Positions 35,201 through 43,981 of a stretch of DNA of 60,578 nucleotides are shown here, piece by piece (position 1 is the stretch's first letter; every line of letters starts with the position of its first letter). A program made the translations under genes and the position numbers. This stretch comes from Lachnospiraceae bacterium (lineage in GTDB: Bacteria; Bacillota; Clostridia; Lachnospirales; Lachnospiraceae). The notes below the pieces were generated by a model, which made no database searches, was not told the DNA's origin, and worked only from the letters and a program-made list of their open reading frames with translations. Location: the NCBI GenBank assembly GCA_017938285.1, contig JAGBBW010000048.1, positions 1-60,578 of the forward strand, given 5' to 3'.

Positions 35201-35905
35201 TTATTTTGCTGTTTTTTCTGACTGTTTCCGGATAATTGGTCTGGATTTGCCATTTGGCAGCAGATAACGTCTGAACTGCTGGAACATTTTCAGCAGGCAG
35301 AAATGCAGTACGGTATCCACCGGAATCTGAATCAGGTTTTTTACCAGTCTGGTTGGAATCAGTGCAATCCATGCCTTTCCACTCATCATGGAACTCCAGA
35401 GGGTGTTCAGACCGATGTTTAAGAACACTTTTACCAGAATTTCTGCGGTCAGAATAAGCAGGATAGAGCTGATATTAGCCTTAATCCAGTTTATCAAGGT
35501 TTCTTTCCTGGAAGAACCTTTTTGCAAAGGCTCTTTAATCTGGAGACGGTAAAAGAATGTACCGTAAATCAGACCACCCAGCATGGCTGTCAGTGTGTAG
35601 CCAAAGAAAAATGCGCCATCCGGTTTGATTAAGAATTTCAGCACATCCATAATTCCGCCAAAAAGGCAGCCGACAACCGGACCAAACATGTAATCCACCA
35701 GACGGTTTGGAAGACCGGAAAACCCAATTTTTATGGTTGGGGTGATATAAAAGGATGTGGTGTAGCTGAGTACGATGGATAATGCCGCCATCATGGCACA
35801 GAGACAGATTGTAATGAGATACTTCATCTCCAGCGCAGAATCAATGTACATCTGTACAAATCTGCGGATGGGAGACTGTTTTGTTTTTGTGGTTGCATTT
35901 TGCAT
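35201..35905 (-). CDS. folT: Folate ECF transporter S component
   Basis: 234 residues from the ATG at 35905 (AAAGGAGGAG just upstream); the frame is open for 73 more codons, but that stretch is the riboswitch and leader. About five to six membrane helices are present, and the stretch IKIGFSGLPNRLVDYMFGPVVG is typical of folate-type S components. S components capture a vitamin and are driven by a shared ECF module encoded elsewhere. A tetrahydrofolate riboswitch lies upstream, which independently supports folate as the substrate. A second set of helices near the end is somewhat longer than usual. Confidence 0.85.
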   Translation of the reverse strand: MQNATTKTKQSPIRRFVQMYIDSALEMKYLITICLCAMMAALSIVLSYTTSFYITPTIKIGFSGLPNRLVDYMFGPVVGCLFGGIMDVLKFLIKPDGAFFFGYTLTAMLGGLIYGTFFYRLQIKEPLQKGSSRKETLINWIKANISSILLILTAEILVKVFLNIGLNTLWSSMMSGKAWIALIPTRLVKNLIQIPVDTVLHFCLLKMFQQFRRYLLPNGKSRPIIRKQSEKTAK

Positions 35906-36031
35906 AAAAAAACTCCTCCTTTGTGCAGCCTCGTTCGTCTGCATCATGGAAGAGCGGTTACAGAAGCAGTCCGGATGGAAACAGTGTAGAATTACAATTG
36001 TCTGGCACCGTGGCTTCTGTCCATGTATGCA

Positions 36032-36139
36032 GCAGCGGGATGCGAACCTCGTACCGCAAGCAGGAAAAAATACACTACTTTTCGTCCGCATGACAACTCC
36101 CTGTTCACACGGCACTTGACGCACAAGATTCTACTCTGC
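36032..36139 (-). promoter_or_regulatory. Tetrahydrofolate riboswitch upstream of folT
   Basis: Read on the minus strand from 36139: GCAGAGTAGAATC, then GTGCGTCAAGTGCCGTGTGA, ACAGGGAGTTGTCA, GCGGACGAAAAG, and finally GCGGTACGAGGTTCGCATCC and CGCTGC. The GAGUAGA start, the GCGUNAAGUG segment, the internal GACGAAAAG and the closing GCAUCC-GC element match the THF riboswitch consensus in order and spacing. GCAG and CTGC close the first stem. The gap 35906-36336 holds this element, about 125 bases of expression platform, and a 9-base inverted repeat (36161-36169 with 36181-36189) upstream. Confidence 0.75.
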
Positions 36140-36336
36140 AAATTTTATTGGTATAGTTGCGCAGAAAGTTTCAGTAGCAGACTTTCTGCAGATGTGATAT
36201 GATACTAACAAAACACCGGAATCCGTGCGTTGCTATAGATCTTCACAAGCAGAAGTATACCAGATTTATCAGATTTGTAAAGTACTTTTTTGAACTAACG
36301 TGCTAAAATTTTACCGGGCAGTAAACAAGAATCAAA

Positions 36337-37440
36337 ATGGATAAGAATGGATGTGGTTTTATGATACATAGTTTTCCGGATTATTATAATAAATTTTCCT
36401 GTATCGCTGATAAATGCGAAGCAACCTGCTGTGCGGGCTGGCAGATTGTAGTGGATGAAGAGTCGTTAAAGCGTTACAAAAAAGTGTCCGGTGAGTTTAA
36501 GCAGCGGATAACGGAGGGGGTAAATTTCAAAGAGGGCGTATTTTACCAGAAACAGGGAAAATGCTGTGCTTTCTTAAATGAACAGAATCTCTGTGACATG
36601 TACACAGCCCTTGGGGAGGAGTCCTTTTGTGATACCTGCCGGAGATATCCCAGACATATCGAGGAATTTGAAAATGTGCGGGAATTTACGCTTTCGGTGT
36701 CCTGTCCGGAAGCGGCAAGGATTGTACTGTCACAAAAAGCACCGGTTACATTTTATGATGTGGAAGTGGAAGCAGAGGAAGAAGAATTTGATGACTTTGA
36801 CCCAATGCTGTATGAAAAACTGCTGGAAGCCCGGAGGGAAATGCTTCTGTTTCTTCAGAACCGCAGTATTCCGGTAGCAGAGCGGGCAGCGGGACTTTGG
36901 AATTTTATTGAAATTTTTCAGGAGGAGATGGACGAAGGAACGTTGTTTGCGGACAGCTCGCTTTATGGGAAACTTGTGCCGTGCAGCGTAAGAACATCGT
37001 ATGAAGAGGCGCAGGCATTGTCTGCCCTGCTTCATCACCTGGAGTTTCTGGCCGAAGAGTGGGAAGAAACCCTGCTTCAGACAGAACAGGTGTTATATGA
37101 AAATGGGGCAACAGTGTATGAAGAAATAAAGCAGGACTTTCTGGCATGGAAGGCAGAGCATATGCCGGACTGGGATATTATGATGGAACAACTGCTGGTG
37201 TATTTTTTATATACTTATTTTTGTGGGTCTGTCTACGATGAATATGTGGCGTCCAAGGTGAAAATGTCCGTGTGCAGTGCTTTTTATATCGAAGAGCTGG
37301 CAGCAGCCCGCTGGAAGAAAAACGGAGGGAACCTGACCAGGGAAGAGGTGACAGAACTGGTATACCGTTATTCCAGAGAGCTGGAGCATTCGGATGAAAA
37401 TTTGTGTACCATGGATCAGATGATGGAGGAGATAGGGTGA
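36337..37440 (+). CDS. FliB-like cysteine-rich protein (flagellin lysine-N-methylase family)
   Basis: 367 residues; the ATG at 36361 (MIHSFPDYYNKF) may be the true start. The N-terminal third is a cysteine-rich module (CIADKCEATCCAGWQIVVDE, then GKCCAFL, CDMY, CDTCRRYPR), the pattern of the FliB/YkgJ family proposed to bind a metal or Fe-S cluster. In Salmonella FliB is needed to methylate flagellin lysines. No flagellar gene is in the window, and the gene overlaps that of a secreted CotH-like lipoprotein, so the substrate here may be something else. The C-terminal part is helical. Confidence 0.8.
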   Translation: MDKNGCGFMIHSFPDYYNKFSCIADKCEATCCAGWQIVVDEESLKRYKKVSGEFKQRITEGVNFKEGVFYQKQGKCCAFLNEQNLCDMYTALGEESFCDTCRRYPRHIEEFENVREFTLSVSCPEAARIVLSQKAPVTFYDVEVEAEEEEFDDFDPMLYEKLLEARREMLLFLQNRSIPVAERAAGLWNFIEIFQEEMDEGTLFADSSLYGKLVPCSVRTSYEEAQALSALLHHLEFLAEEWEETLLQTEQVLYENGATVYEEIKQDFLAWKAEHMPDWDIMMEQLLVYFLYTYFCGSVYDEYVASKVKMSVCSAFYIEELAAARWKKNGGNLTREEVTELVYRYSRELEHSDENLCTMDQMMEEIG

Positions 37441-39479
37441 GAAAGAAAAATTTATTTATGGCAGCACTGATACTTGGAATTGGTCTGGCAGGCTGCCAGA
37501 CCAGAGAAAATCCAGAAAATGTAGAAATCGTACCTACGGTGGAAGGGATTCCTGACCCATCAGCAGAGGAACTTTCCAAGGAAATACCAACAGTTACGGA
37601 AGAACCTTCGAGAGAGAGCGATACTGCAAACACAACTGCTCCAGCACCAGAAAGTATCCCGGAACTGAATCCGACAAAGAATCAGCCGCTTGTATTTTCT
37701 GCCTACAGTGGTGTGTATGAGGAAGCGTTTTCCTTGTACCTGGCAGCCTATGACGAAACAGCGGAGATTTATTACACGTTGGACGGCAGTGACCCGGCGG
37801 ACAGCAAAACTGCCATAAAATACACGGATGCCATTTTTATCGACCGCAGAGACAAGGAGGAAACTGTGGTTTCTGCGGTGGAACCGGTCCAGATTGCCGG
37901 GAGTTTTAATTATGTAAGTAACAACGAATTCCAGTGCAGCATAGAAGCACCGGAAGCGTCTGCGGTAGACAAATGTACGGTACTGCGGGCTGTGGCAAAG
38001 CAGCCGGACGGAACCTGTTCCGGGGAGGTTTCCGCTACGTATTTTATTGGAACCATGGAGGAGCACATGAAAGGACTGGCAGAAAGCTGTGAAGCGGCCG
38101 GTACCAGTCTGGCGGTGGTCAGTATTTCAGCGGAGTATGGAGATTTTTTCAATTCCAATAATGGTATTTACGTGAAAGGAAATATATTTGAAGGAGCACG
38201 GAAACAGTACGTGGTGGAGCATGGAGGTATCTGGGATGGTGAAACTGCCCGGAGTCTGGATGCAAACTACAAAAGGAAAGGGAAAAGCTGGGAAAAGGAA
38301 GTGAGGGTTTCTTTTCTGGAATGTACACCGGACGGGATAACGGAAGTGCTCGCCCAGACCTGCGGCATTCGTATCCAGGGAAACTACTCCCGCTCAGATT
38401 TACAGAAGGGGCTGCGTCTGTATGCCAGGGAAGAGTATGGGGAAAAGAATTTCAAATATGCGTTCTTTGGTGGGGATTATGTGAATGAACAGGGTGAAGT
38501 CATGGACAAGTTTAAAACACTGGTGCTCCGTAATGGTGGAAACTGTGCGTTTACTGCAAAGTTTAATGACGCTTACTGGCAGTCGCTGGTGGAGTCACTG
38601 GACTGCGGTACACAAAAATCCCGGCCCTGTGTCGTCTACTTAAACGGAGAATACTGGGGACTATATGTTCTGCAGGAGGATTACACCGATAATCACATGG
38701 AAAACAAGTACGGTGTGGACAATAAAGAGGTTGTGATTTATAAAGGTGATGCAGAGGCTCTGGAACTTGGATATAAGCTGGATGCGGGAGAAATTCCGGA
38801 AGGAGAGGAAGAAAGTTACTATTTCAAAGAATTGTTTGAATTTTTTGATTATCATGAAAATCTGGAAAACCAGACCGATTATGAGGAATTCTGTACCCTG
38901 GTGGACCCGCAGTCGGTCTTGGATTACTTTACGGTACAGTGCTGGATAAATAACAAATGGGACTGGCCCGGCAAAAACTGGTCCATGTGGCGGACAATCA
39001 CCCCGGATGGCGTAGAAGACAGTTACGGAGACGGCAGATGGCGGTTTCTGTTTTATGACATGGAATTTGGCGGTGTCAGCGGTAAATCCGATGCCAGAAC
39101 CAATACCATCAAAGAGGACAATTATAAACCGGAAGGTCTGCTGGATTTTGATACAGATAACCCGGCAGTGCTGTGCTTTGCCTATCTGATGACAAATGAA
39201 GGCTTCCGGACGAAGTTTAATGAGACACTGCTTGGCCTTTCGGAAGGAGTCTTTGCCCAGGATGCCGCATTGGAGCGGCTGGAACAGTTCGAGGCTGTAT
39301 ATGGACCGCTGTATGAGCAGTTCTTCGCCAGATATCCGGGAACCGGAACAGCGGAGGGGGCATTGGAGGGCGGTTATGCCAGCAGCCGGTGTATCCGGGA
39401 GTTTGTGGAGAGGAGAAAGGATTATATCCAGCCGATGGTGGAATATGTGGAACGGATGAGAGGAAAAAAGAAGGATTAA
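37437..39479 (+). CDS. CotH kinase-like lipoprotein with CHB_HEX-type domain
   Basis: 680 residues from the GTG at 37437, which overlaps the upstream stop (GTGA) and has GGAGGA 6 bases before it. Lipoprotein signal: MRKKNLFMAALILG, lipobox LAGC. After a Pro/Glu/Thr-rich linker, residues about 80-125 form a chitobiase-C-like module (IYYTLDGSDPADS). Residues about 230-650 form the CotH domain: GIRIQGNYSR, LVLRNGGN, LNGEYWGLYVLQEDY, NNKWDWPGKNWSMWR and WRFLFYDMEFGG. CotH proteins are atypical kinases; the ones in spore coats phosphorylate coat proteins. The last two motifs correspond to the metal-binding Asn and Asp. It should act on the outer membrane face. Confidence 0.88.
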   Translation: MRKKNLFMAALILGIGLAGCQTRENPENVEIVPTVEGIPDPSAEELSKEIPTVTEEPSRESDTANTTAPAPESIPELNPTKNQPLVFSAYSGVYEEAFSLYLAAYDETAEIYYTLDGSDPADSKTAIKYTDAIFIDRRDKEETVVSAVEPVQIAGSFNYVSNNEFQCSIEAPEASAVDKCTVLRAVAKQPDGTCSGEVSATYFIGTMEEHMKGLAESCEAAGTSLAVVSISAEYGDFFNSNNGIYVKGNIFEGARKQYVVEHGGIWDGETARSLDANYKRKGKSWEKEVRVSFLECTPDGITEVLAQTCGIRIQGNYSRSDLQKGLRLYAREEYGEKNFKYAFFGGDYVNEQGEVMDKFKTLVLRNGGNCAFTAKFNDAYWQSLVESLDCGTQKSRPCVVYLNGEYWGLYVLQEDYTDNHMENKYGVDNKEVVIYKGDAEALELGYKLDAGEIPEGEEESYYFKELFEFFDYHENLENQTDYEEFCTLVDPQSVLDYFTVQCWINNKWDWPGKNWSMWRTITPDGVEDSYGDGRWRFLFYDMEFGGVSGKSDARTNTIKEDNYKPEGLLDFDTDNPAVLCFAYLMTNEGFRTKFNETLLGLSEGVFAQDAALERLEQFEAVYGPLYEQFFARYPGTGTAEGALEGGYASSRCIREFVERRKDYIQPMVEYVERMRGKKKD

Positions 39480-39488
39480 TAAATTTAG

Positions 39489-39525
39489 CGGCAATGGATT
39501 ATGCTGCCAGCATGGGACATTGCCG
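39489..39525 (+). terminator. Terminator after the CotH gene
   Basis: CGGCAATG (39489-39496) pairs with CATTGCCG (39518-39525), followed by TTATTT, 10 bases after the stop codon. Confidence 0.55.
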
Positions 39526-39567
39526 TTATTTAACAGCAAAATAGGCGTAAAAAATCATTTACTGGTA

Positions 39568-39597
39568 TTGACATCTGGAAAAGAACGTGTTTATAAT
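39568..39597 (+). promoter_or_regulatory. Promoter of the polysaccharide operon
   Basis: TTGACA (39568-39573), an 18-base spacer, TATAAT (39592-39597). About 140 leader bases precede the first gene at 39746. Confidence 0.7.
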
Positions 39598-39673
39598 AAT
39601 GAATGGTGTTTAGGACCTAATATGACATTATTTATCAAAATGTTACATTAGTACACCTGCGGAAAGTTGTTTT

Positions 39674-39694
39674 AGCCGGATAGCGGCTTTTTTT
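39674..39694 (+). terminator. Intrinsic terminator inside the polysaccharide operon leader
   Basis: AGCCG (39674-39678) and CGGCT (39684-39688) form a short GC-rich stem with a 5-base loop followed directly by six more Ts. It lies between promoter and first gene, so most transcripts would stop here unless antitermination occurs. Confidence 0.6.
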
Positions 39695-39745
39695 AAAACA
39701 TTCAAAATTAGACGAGTTGTAGTATATAGAAATGCGGGTGTTTGG

Positions 39746-40903
39746 ATGAAGAAAGCATTGATTGTGACTCATGTGAGTGGATTCGTACCACAATTTGAAA
39801 TGAATAACGTTCATCTTCTTCAGGAGATGGGATATGAAGTACATTATGCTTCCAACTTTAACAATGTCAGTTATGGGACGGACAACCGGCGTCTGGACGG
39901 CACAGGAATTATATGCCACCAGGTGGATTTTGCACGTTCGCCGTTTCAGGTCAGAGCACATGCCGTGGCGGTCCGACAGATGAAGGAACTGTTGCAGAAG
40001 GAATGTTTTTCGCTTCTGCATTGTCATACTCCGGTTGGTGCTGCTTTGGCGAGAGTGGCAGCAATGTCTTATCGGAAGAGGAAAAAGAATGTGCGGACAA
40101 GTGATAAAGAAATAGTTTCAGAAGAAATTCTGAAAGTTATTTACACTGCCCATGGTTTTCACTTTTATCAGGGGGCACCATGGAAATACTGGATGTTGTT
40201 TTATCCAGTGGAACGATTTCTGGCGGGTAAGACAGATGTGCTGATTACTATTAATGAGGAAGATTATCAGCGTGCAAAGCATTTTTGCCATTGTAAGAAA
40301 ACAAAAGTGGAATATATTCCGGGTGTGGGAATTGACCTGGATTATTGGGGTGGAACAGATTTACAATCTGGTGAACGGAAAAAAATCCGTAAAACCATTC
40401 GTCAGGAGCTTGGAGTGGCAGACAATGAACAGCTGTTACTCAGTGTTGGTGAACTGATTCCACGCAAGAATCATGAAACCGTTATACGCGCTTTGGCAGA
40501 AGAAAAACAAAAAGGGACGAAAGATTTTCAATATTTTATCTGCGGTCAGGGTGATTTAAAGGATTACCTGCAATCGTTGATTGGTGAACTGGGGCTTTCG
40601 AAAGAAGTGACCCTGTTAGGTTACCGGAAGGACATCCGCAACCTGTTATATGCAGCGGATTTGTTTGTGTTTCCATCGAAGCAGGAAGGTATGCCGGTGG
40701 CGCTGATGGAAGCAGCAGCGGCGGGTGTTCCAATATGTGCAAGTGATATCCGTGGAAACAGGGAAATACTGGCGGATAGTGCTGCCGGGACAGAAAATAC
40801 CAGAAAACCAGAGGAAAGTAAAAAGAAAATTTTTCTTCCGGAAAAATATGATATCCGTAATGTGAAAATGACCATGGAACGAATTTATAAGGAGCTGCAA
40901 TGA
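39746..40903 (+). CDS. GT4 family glycosyltransferase
   Basis: 385 residues, GT-B fold. The N-terminal half has VTHVSGFVPQFEMNNVHLL and the HCHTPVGAALARVAA segment that is common in capsule glycosyltransferases (EpsD/WcaJ-neighbour type). The C-terminal GT4 domain has SVGELIPRKNHETVIRAL, YFICGQGDLKDYLQSL and the nucleotide-sugar site VFPSKQEGMPVALMEAAAAG (EX7E). It acts in the cytoplasm, adding a sugar from a nucleotide donor. The ribosome binding site is weak. It is the first gene of the operon and overlaps the next by 4 bases (ATGA). Confidence 0.9.
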   Translation: MKKALIVTHVSGFVPQFEMNNVHLLQEMGYEVHYASNFNNVSYGTDNRRLDGTGIICHQVDFARSPFQVRAHAVAVRQMKELLQKECFSLLHCHTPVGAALARVAAMSYRKRKKNVRTSDKEIVSEEILKVIYTAHGFHFYQGAPWKYWMLFYPVERFLAGKTDVLITINEEDYQRAKHFCHCKKTKVEYIPGVGIDLDYWGGTDLQSGERKKIRKTIRQELGVADNEQLLLSVGELIPRKNHETVIRALAEEKQKGTKDFQYFICGQGDLKDYLQSLIGELGLSKEVTLLGYRKDIRNLLYAADLFVFPSKQEGMPVALMEAAAAGVPICASDIRGNREILADSAAGTENTRKPEESKKKIFLPEKYDIRNVKMTMERIYKELQ

Positions 40904-41838
40904 AAAAGGTACAGGTGCTGTTATCCAGCTACAACGGAGAAAAGTATATTAGGGAACAGATAGACAGCATTCTGGCACAGGAAAATGTAGAAGTGGAGCT
41001 TCTTATCAGGGATGACGGTTCCACAGATGGAACAGTAGAAATCTTACGAAAATATGAAGCAGAATATGACAATATCCGGGTGTTCTTCGGAGAAAATCAG
41101 GGTGTCATAAAAAGTTTCTTCCGTTTAATCGAAGAGGCAGGGGAAAAGGCAGACTATACTGCTTTTTCTGACCAGGATGATGTCTGGCTGCCGGGGAAAC
41201 TTGAAAGGGCAGTTACAATGCTGGAAAGAGAAAATCTTTCTGAAAAAATATTAGGACAGGACAACAGGAAAAGTCCGCTGGTTTACTGCTCTGCAAAACA
41301 GCTGGTGGATGAACAGTTGCGGCTGTTGCCGGCAGCCATCCGGTATAAAATAGTCAGACCGTTTTTTGGCAATGCACTGGTGGAAAATATGTGCACCGGT
41401 TGTACCTGTGTTATTAACCGGGATATGCTGTGTCTGCTGAAAGGCAGAAAGCCGGAATTCACAGTTATGCATGATTTCTGGGTTTACCTTGTAGGCAGTT
41501 GCTTTGGACAGGTAGTTTATGACGAAGAAAGTTATATTTTATACCGTCAGCATGGCGGGAATGAGTTGGGCGCGGCAAGCAGTCTGGCAGAGAATTACAA
41601 AAGAAGAGTGAAGAATTTTAAGAAGCACCGGGGACAGCTGACGAGGCAGGCAGAGGAACTGCTGAGACTGTATGGAACAGGAATACCAGAAGAAAAAAGA
41701 GTGCTGGCAGAAAAACTGGTGCAGGCAAAGAGAAAAAGAAAAATGAGATGGAATGTAATCAGGAGCGGCAGGGTGTTCCGGCAGAGAAAAAGTGATGATG
41801 TCATCATGAAAATGCTCCTGCTGGCAGGGTTGTTATAG
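40900..41838 (+). CDS. GT2 family glycosyltransferase, rhamnosyltransferase-like
   Basis: 312 residues. The GT-A fold is clear: QVLLSSYNGEKYIREQIDSI at the start, IRDDGSTDGT, AFSDQDDVWLPGKL with the DxD-like metal site, and the central MHDFWVYLVGSCFGQVVYDE acceptor region. The motif order matches rhamnosyltransferase and RgpB-like enzymes, which build rhamnose-containing wall polysaccharides in Firmicutes. The C-terminal 60 residues are basic and helical, possibly membrane-associated. The actual sugar is not predictable. Confidence 0.9.
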   Translation: MKKVQVLLSSYNGEKYIREQIDSILAQENVEVELLIRDDGSTDGTVEILRKYEAEYDNIRVFFGENQGVIKSFFRLIEEAGEKADYTAFSDQDDVWLPGKLERAVTMLERENLSEKILGQDNRKSPLVYCSAKQLVDEQLRLLPAAIRYKIVRPFFGNALVENMCTGCTCVINRDMLCLLKGRKPEFTVMHDFWVYLVGSCFGQVVYDEESYILYRQHGGNELGAASSLAENYKRRVKNFKKHRGQLTRQAEELLRLYGTGIPEEKRVLAEKLVQAKRKRKMRWNVIRSGRVFRQRKSDDVIMKMLLLAGLL

Positions 41839-41859
41839 AAGTTTGGAGAAAGACAGGAA

Positions 41860-43194
41860 ATGAATATGAAGAAAAAGATATCTTTGATATTTATTTTATT
41901 TTGCATCTTGTTTGCTATTGGAACAGGATGGTTTTTGTGTGAAAAACAGATTTTGAAACAGGAATCAGAATATGTTCAAAACGAGTATGAACTGGGAGAG
42001 ATGCAGTTAAATAACGTGGAACAGACGGATAATTTACTGAAAGTCGGGAACGATCCACAAATTGTTCTGAAAGATGTGAATTCTTATGTGGAAACTATAT
42101 GTCTTAGAGGCCTTCAGACAAAGGAAGAAATTCAGGTGTTTTATACGGAGACAGCAGAAGAGTTTTTTTCTGAGATAAAGAGTATGGTTCTTGTACCAGA
42201 AGAAACCAGTCAGGGAAGCATTCTTTCTATAGAAAAAAATGTGATTAATCTTCGTGTTGATTTTAATGGACCGGAAGGTAGCACCTATATGTTGGAAAAA
42301 GTTGTGCTGAATCCGTCCAAAAGTCTGGAATGGGGTCTTGGAATAGGTGTTTTTTCTGTCTTTATAGGTGCGATTTTAGGAGTGTGTTTACTGTTTCTTA
42401 TTAAAGAGGGAAAGAATTTTCGCATTTATCTCCAGGCATTGAAAAAGTATCGTTTCCTTTTGGAAGACATGGTTGTCCGTGACATCAAATTAAAATACCG
42501 CCGTTCGGTTATCGGTTTACTGTGGAGCATTTTAAACCCACTGTTAATGATGGTTGTTATTACAGCAGTGTTCCAGAACCTGTTCCGGTTTGAAATTGAA
42601 AACTTTGCTGTGTATTACCTGACCGGCTGGGTGGTATTCAATTTTGTGACAGAGGCTACCTCCGGTGCCATGACTTCTATTATCGGAGCCAGTGCCCTAA
42701 TACGAAAGGTGTATATTCCGAAATACATTTTTCCGATGCAGAAATGCTTCTTTTCTTTTGTAAATATGTTATTTTCGTTGGCTGCATTATTTGTAGTCAT
42801 GCTGGTATTAAGAGTGGAATTTACATGGAGACTGTTGCTTGTTCCAGTACCACTTGTTCTGGCACTGGTATTCGCTATCGGGCTTGGTATGATTTTGTCT
42901 ACTGTGGCAGTGTTTTTTCGGGACATGATTCACTTATATAGTGTTCTTACCATGGTGTGGATGTATCTGACACCAATCATTTATCCGGAAGAGATTCTGG
43001 TGGGAATCATGCAGACCATTATGAAACTGAATCCGCTGTACTATTATGTGGATTATTTTCGTCAGTTGACTTTGTACGGAGCAGTGCCGGATGTGGAACA
43101 ACTGCTGGTCATGACAATGTGTTCTGCCATGAGTCTGGTGTTGGGAGTTGCAGTATTCAAGAAGAAACAGGATCGTTTTATACTGTTCATTTAA
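41860..43194 (+). CDS. Polysaccharide ABC exporter permease with extra N-terminal outer domain
   Basis: 444 residues, against about 260-280 for an ordinary Wzm. Residues about 195-444 are the ABC-2 polysaccharide permease: RDIKLKYRRSVIGLLWSILNP and LTPIIYPEEI are typical, with six membrane helices. In front sits a module of about 185 residues: a membrane helix (5-26), an outward-facing beta-rich domain (about 30-155, with DPQIVLKDVNSYVETICLRG, IQVFYTE and INLRVDFNG), and a second helix (159-181). Such jelly-roll-like domains also occur in glycan-assembling membrane proteins of this bacterial group. It may contact the exported glycan. The partner ATPase is the next gene. Confidence 0.88.
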   Translation: MNMKKKISLIFILFCILFAIGTGWFLCEKQILKQESEYVQNEYELGEMQLNNVEQTDNLLKVGNDPQIVLKDVNSYVETICLRGLQTKEEIQVFYTETAEEFFSEIKSMVLVPEETSQGSILSIEKNVINLRVDFNGPEGSTYMLEKVVLNPSKSLEWGLGIGVFSVFIGAILGVCLLFLIKEGKNFRIYLQALKKYRFLLEDMVVRDIKLKYRRSVIGLLWSILNPLLMMVVITAVFQNLFRFEIENFAVYYLTGWVVFNFVTEATSGAMTSIIGASALIRKVYIPKYIFPMQKCFFSFVNMLFSLAALFVVMLVLRVEFTWRLLLVPVPLVLALVFAIGLGMILSTVAVFFRDMIHLYSVLTMVWMYLTPIIYPEEILVGIMQTIMKLNPLYYYVDYFRQLTLYGAVPDVEQLLVMTMCSAMSLVLGVAVFKKKQDRFILFI

Positions 43195-43213
43195 GAAAGG
43201 CTGTGAATTCAAA

Positions 43214-43951
43214 ATGGAAAATGCAATTGAAATAAATAATGTAACAATGAAGTTTAATATGTGCAAGGAACGTATTGATAACTTAAAGGAGTATCTGATT
43301 AAATTTCTGAAAAGGCAGCTGATGTTTGAAGAGTTTACTGCTTTGGAAAATGTTTCGGTTGAAATTAAATCAGGTGAAGTGTTTGGCATTGTGGGATTGA
43401 ATGGTTCGGGAAAAAGTACGTTGTTGAAGCTTGTTTCAGGAATTTTGAAACCTACTTCTGGGACGGTAAAAACAGCAGGGACAATTTCTCCATTGATTGA
43501 ACTTGGAGCAGGTTTTGATATGGAACTGACTGCCCGGGAAAATATTTTTATGAATGGTTCTGTGCTGGGGTACTCAAGAGAGTTCATGAAGGAAAAGTTT
43601 GATGAAATTATAGAGTTTGCGGAACTACAGGAGTTTGTGGAAGCACCTCTTAAGAATTTTTCTTCCGGCATGGTAGCCAGACTTGGATTCTCTATTGCGA
43701 CGCTTGTAAAACCTGAAATTCTGATTGTGGATGAAATTCTCGCCGTCGGGGATTTTCTGTTTCAGCAGAAATGTGAACAGAGAATACAGGAAATGATGAG
43801 TGGAGGAACAACAGTACTTATTGTATCACACTCTATTGAACAGATTGAGAGACTGTGTAACAGGGTATTATGGCTGGAAAAAGGTCAAGTGAAGATGATA
43901 GGTGAGACTGCACAAGTCTGTAGTGCGTACAAAGGAATGCCTGTGAGTTAA
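43214..43951 (+). CDS. Polysaccharide ABC exporter ATP-binding protein (Wzt-like)
   Basis: 245 residues from the ATG at 43214. Walker A GLNGSGKSTLL, signature NFSSGMVARLGFSIAT, and Walker B ILIVDEILAVGD are typical of the Wzt/TagH group. The spacing between ARENI FMNGSVLGY-like residues and the signature also fits. The carbohydrate-binding C-terminal domain found in long Wzt proteins is absent, so recognition of the polymer end must lie elsewhere, perhaps in the permease N-terminal domain. It sits between the permease and the giant glycosyltransferase gene. Confidence 0.92.
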   Translation: MENAIEINNVTMKFNMCKERIDNLKEYLIKFLKRQLMFEEFTALENVSVEIKSGEVFGIVGLNGSGKSTLLKLVSGILKPTSGTVKTAGTISPLIELGAGFDMELTARENIFMNGSVLGYSREFMKEKFDEIIEFAELQEFVEAPLKNFSSGMVARLGFSIATLVKPEILIVDEILAVGDFLFQQKCEQRIQEMMSGGTTVLIVSHSIEQIERLCNRVLWLEKGQVKMIGETAQVCSAYKGMPVS

Positions 43952-43981
43952 GGTAGTCTGGAAAGTATATGAGGAGATAGC

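Noticed and set aside
38661-39539. 292-codon minus-strand open frame
   Set aside because: Antisense to the CotH gene; His/Phe/Ile-rich composition and no start signal.
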